Assembly (NCBI GenBank): GCA_030267965.1
Contig: BRYA01000539.1
Coordinates: forward strand, 1 to 29,649
Source of the DNA: Triparma columacea
Lineage: Eukaryota; Sar; Bolidophyceae; Parmales; Triparmaceae
Length of the DNA stretch: 29,649 bases
Direction: 5' to 3'
Position 1 is the first letter of the stretch. The number at the start of each line of letters is the position of its first letter. The notes beneath the pieces were generated by a model. The model worked only from the letters and a program-made list of their open reading frames with translations, was not told where the DNA came from and did no database searches. The position numbers were made by a program, and so were the translations under genes. Positions 27,635 through 29,649 of this stretch are shown one piece after another.

Positions 27635-29629
27635 ATGAGAATAAAACTCACACCTCCACACCACACCTCCACACCTCTAGGTCAAGGTCTAGTTCTCTAC
27701 GCCGAGGACATATCAAACGGATACCGTCGTGTATACCATCTCTCCACCTCCTACGTTGACGCCATGTCAACAATCCGTCGTAACACCCTCGGTACCTCAA
27801 CCTCTACCGTCGACCTCCCCTCCCAAAGGTATTTAATAGCAACGGTCTTCAACTACAGCTTAGAGAGCAGTTGGTCAGGTGTATACGCCCGCTACAAAGT
27901 GAACGTCCGTGATGGTGAGCTTACCTACACGGTTACTAAAGGGTGGGGGGACTTTAGGACTCTTGCGGGGGATGAGGTTTGGAGACTTGTTGAGAAAGAT
28001 AACGAGGGGGGAAGAGATAGCGGAGGGGGGGAGGTTAAAGGAACACCTAAAAGGAACAGCGGGGGTATCACTGGTAGACTAAGGACACTAAGCAGCGGTG
28101 CAAGGTCGGGGGGAGGTGGAAGGTCGTCAGATGGTGTGTCTAGTAATCCCCCCTCCCCCTCTTCCTCTTCAACGAACTATAACAGTTGGTCAATATCCTC
28201 TCGAATCAAGCACTTAAACCGTGTCCTAGAACGTTGTTGCACCGTCGACCCTGCAGGTGTTAGAAGGTGGTGCGAAAGGGAGGGGAGAAGGAGAAGCGTA
28301 CTGGAGAGATGGGGGGATAAGGGGGAGTGGGTTAAAGTTGATAAACCAACTGGGGGTGTGGTTGTTATGGGGAGGGGGGAAAATAAGGGGAGGGGAGGGG
28401 TACAGACCGTACACGAGGAGGAGGGAGGAGGGGGGGGAGGGGGGGGAGGGGAGATGGTTGTTAACACGGACGCGGTCACAGGGGGACTTAAGGCGAGGGC
28501 TATGGAATGGGCGAGGGGTGTTGACCTACTTACCCTAGCTTTCCTTGGTGTGGTGGCGGCGTACGATAGTAGGGCTGCTGCGGGGTTCGTGGTCTGCCTG
28601 GTATGGCTTGAGGTTAGAGCGATGTGGGGGGAAATTGGGACGGGGGGGAAGGATGAGGAAGAGGAGGAAGAGAGGAATGAGAACAAGACGAGGAAGGTGA
28701 GGATTAAACCTTTCAAGTTGGAGGGTTGGAGAACAACGAAAATGACAAAGGAGATAACTTAACAACCACTAAACCCCCCTCCTCCCCCTCCCCCCCCCCC
28801 ACCCCCTCAGTCCTCGGTGTCCTCTGCCCCTGTAACTCGTCGTCTCTCCAACGCCGGCGTAACCCCTGGTCCCTCCCCTCTCCTTCCACCCTCCGTTTCC
28901 ATGACCCTAGGTTCCCCCCTCCCAACCTGGCCCTCCAGCCCTGTTAACTGCTCCTCATCCCCACCCTCTAACCTCTTCCGTGTTAGAGGTCCTAATTACT
29001 TCAAGGAGAAAGTAAAAGTCCCTAGTAGTACAGCGCTGTTTCCGTTAAGGGGGGTGGATTTATGGCTCACGGATAACGCTATGAGCGAGATCGCTAGACA
29101 CCCTGACATGCTTGGTGGTGAGTTAGGGGATAAGGAGACTTTGGTCGTTAACTTCATGATGCCCTGGGGTAACCTTGTAGCTTACTTTGACATGAGCGAG
29201 TACAAGGAGGGGGAGAGTCTAAGCTGGGACAGGTTCCTAGTTGGCGACCAGGCGTACAGGGACAAGAGGTTGAAGTTGTTGCCTGTCGTTGTTGAGGGCC
29301 CTTGGATATGTCAGAGGGCTATTGGACCTGGTAACGCACCAGCGGTTATCGGGAAAGCACTACCCGTACAGTACCACAGGAAGGTAGGCAAGTACTTCGA
29401 GGTTGACCTTGTCGTCATGAGCTCGTCGGTGGCTAGGGGGATACTGTCGATTGTGAAGAGTCACACGAAGAGCATAACGATTGACCTAGCATTCATTATC
29501 GAGGGGGCGAAGGAGGACGAACTGCCGGAGAGGGTTATGGGGGCTTTCAGGCTGCATAACTTGGACCCGAACAGGTGCCCGAAGCTACCGGATAAGGTTT
29601 TGGAGGGAAGCGAAGACGACTTTCATTAA
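27635..29629 (+). CDS. DUF1336 (EDR2-like C-terminal) domain protein, two exons, 626 aa
   Basis: Exons 27635-28696 and 28811-29629, 627 codons including TAA. Residues about 412-610 match DUF1336: LFRVRGPNYFKEKVKVPS, GVDLWLTDN, VVNFMMPWGNLVAYFDM, RLKLLPVVVEGPWICQRAIG, KYFEVDLVVMSSSVARGI and IDLAFIIEGAKEDELPERVM with GAFRLHNLD near the end. In plant EDR2 this domain follows PH and START lipid-binding domains; neither is recognisable here. Residues about 15-115 (LVLYAEDISNGYRRVYHLST onward) form an ordered N-terminal part of unknown family. The middle is Gly/Ser-rich, followed by a hydrophobic stretch LLTLAFLGVVAAYDSRAAAG and FVVCLVWLEV that may be a membrane hairpin. The start is the first ATG; an upstream exon cannot be excluded. 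Confidence 0.85.
28697..28810 (+). other. Intron (114 bp, phase 0) in the DUF1336 gene
   Basis: Donor GTGAGG after ACGAGGAAG. The acceptor CCCCTCAG follows a long C-rich pyrimidine tract and precedes TCCTCGG. It joins NKTRK to SSVSSAPVTRR. A CACTAAAC branch-point-like site precedes the tract. Without splicing, the frame stops before the DUF1336 domain. Confidence 0.87.
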
Positions 29630-29649
29630 GGAGGGGGGGGGTTTGGGGG
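29630..29649 (+). other. G-tract just after a stop codon (window edge)
   Basis: The last 20 bases consist of G runs directly after the TAA of the DUF1336 gene, the third such case in the window. It is cut by the window end. Confidence 0.55.

Noticed and set aside
27453..27672. Small frames across the GA-rich tract
   Set aside because: They encode only Arg/Glu/Lys or Leu/Ser low-complexity from the purine repeat.
1..29649. Transposon or viral insertion
   Set aside because: No transposase, integrase, reverse transcriptase or capsid-like frame was seen. The only mobile-element signal is the shared intron motif.

Overview
The window is nuclear DNA from a eukaryote, most likely a unicellular protist or microalga. 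Spliceosomal introns of 74-148 bp interrupt the open frames, all ten with a GTGAG donor and an AG acceptor. The proteins carry eukaryotic signalling domains (RGS, C2, EF-hand, ACBP, RCC1, SPRY, UBA, HECT, DUF1336). Genes are GC- and purine-rich on the coding strand, while the spacers are AT-rich. A stramenopile picoalga would fit the gene density, giant proteins and plant-like DUF1336/EDR2 gene, but the taxon cannot be fixed from sequence alone.

Layout: 1-601 is an AT-rich spacer. 602-8429 (minus) is one six-exon gene, reconstructed here by splicing, for a 2422-residue protein: acyl-CoA-binding domain, two ankyrin blocks, six EF-hands, a cysteine cluster, a TPR-like helical region, an RGS domain and two C2 domains. 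The joined exons give an exact whole number of codons. 8430-8697 is a short divergent promoter region. 8698-25715 (plus) is a five-exon gene for a 5504-residue RCC1 propeller-SPRY-UBA-SPRY protein that ends in a HECT-like N-lobe; its last exon is 14,736 bp with no intron. 25864-26373 (minus) is a small basic protein with a PARP-type-like zinc finger, convergent with the giant gene. 26374-27634 is an AT-rich spacer with several short tandem repeats. 27635-29629 (plus) is a two-exon gene ending in a DUF1336 (EDR2-like) domain.

How the genes may relate: the two giant genes share a 268-bp intergenic promoter region and may be co-expressed. One looks like a scaffold joining acyl-CoA/lipid, calcium and heterotrimeric G-protein signals. 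The other looks like a HERC-type ubiquitin-pathway scaffold, apparently without the catalytic HECT C-lobe. The DUF1336 protein is a further candidate lipid-linked protein.

The most unusual observations are the 2422-residue architecture, the missing HECT C-lobe, and introns sharing a 13-16 bp terminal motif in opposite orientations (sense near 3' ends, reverse-complement near a 5' end). The last suggests descent from a mobile intron-generating (introner-like) element.
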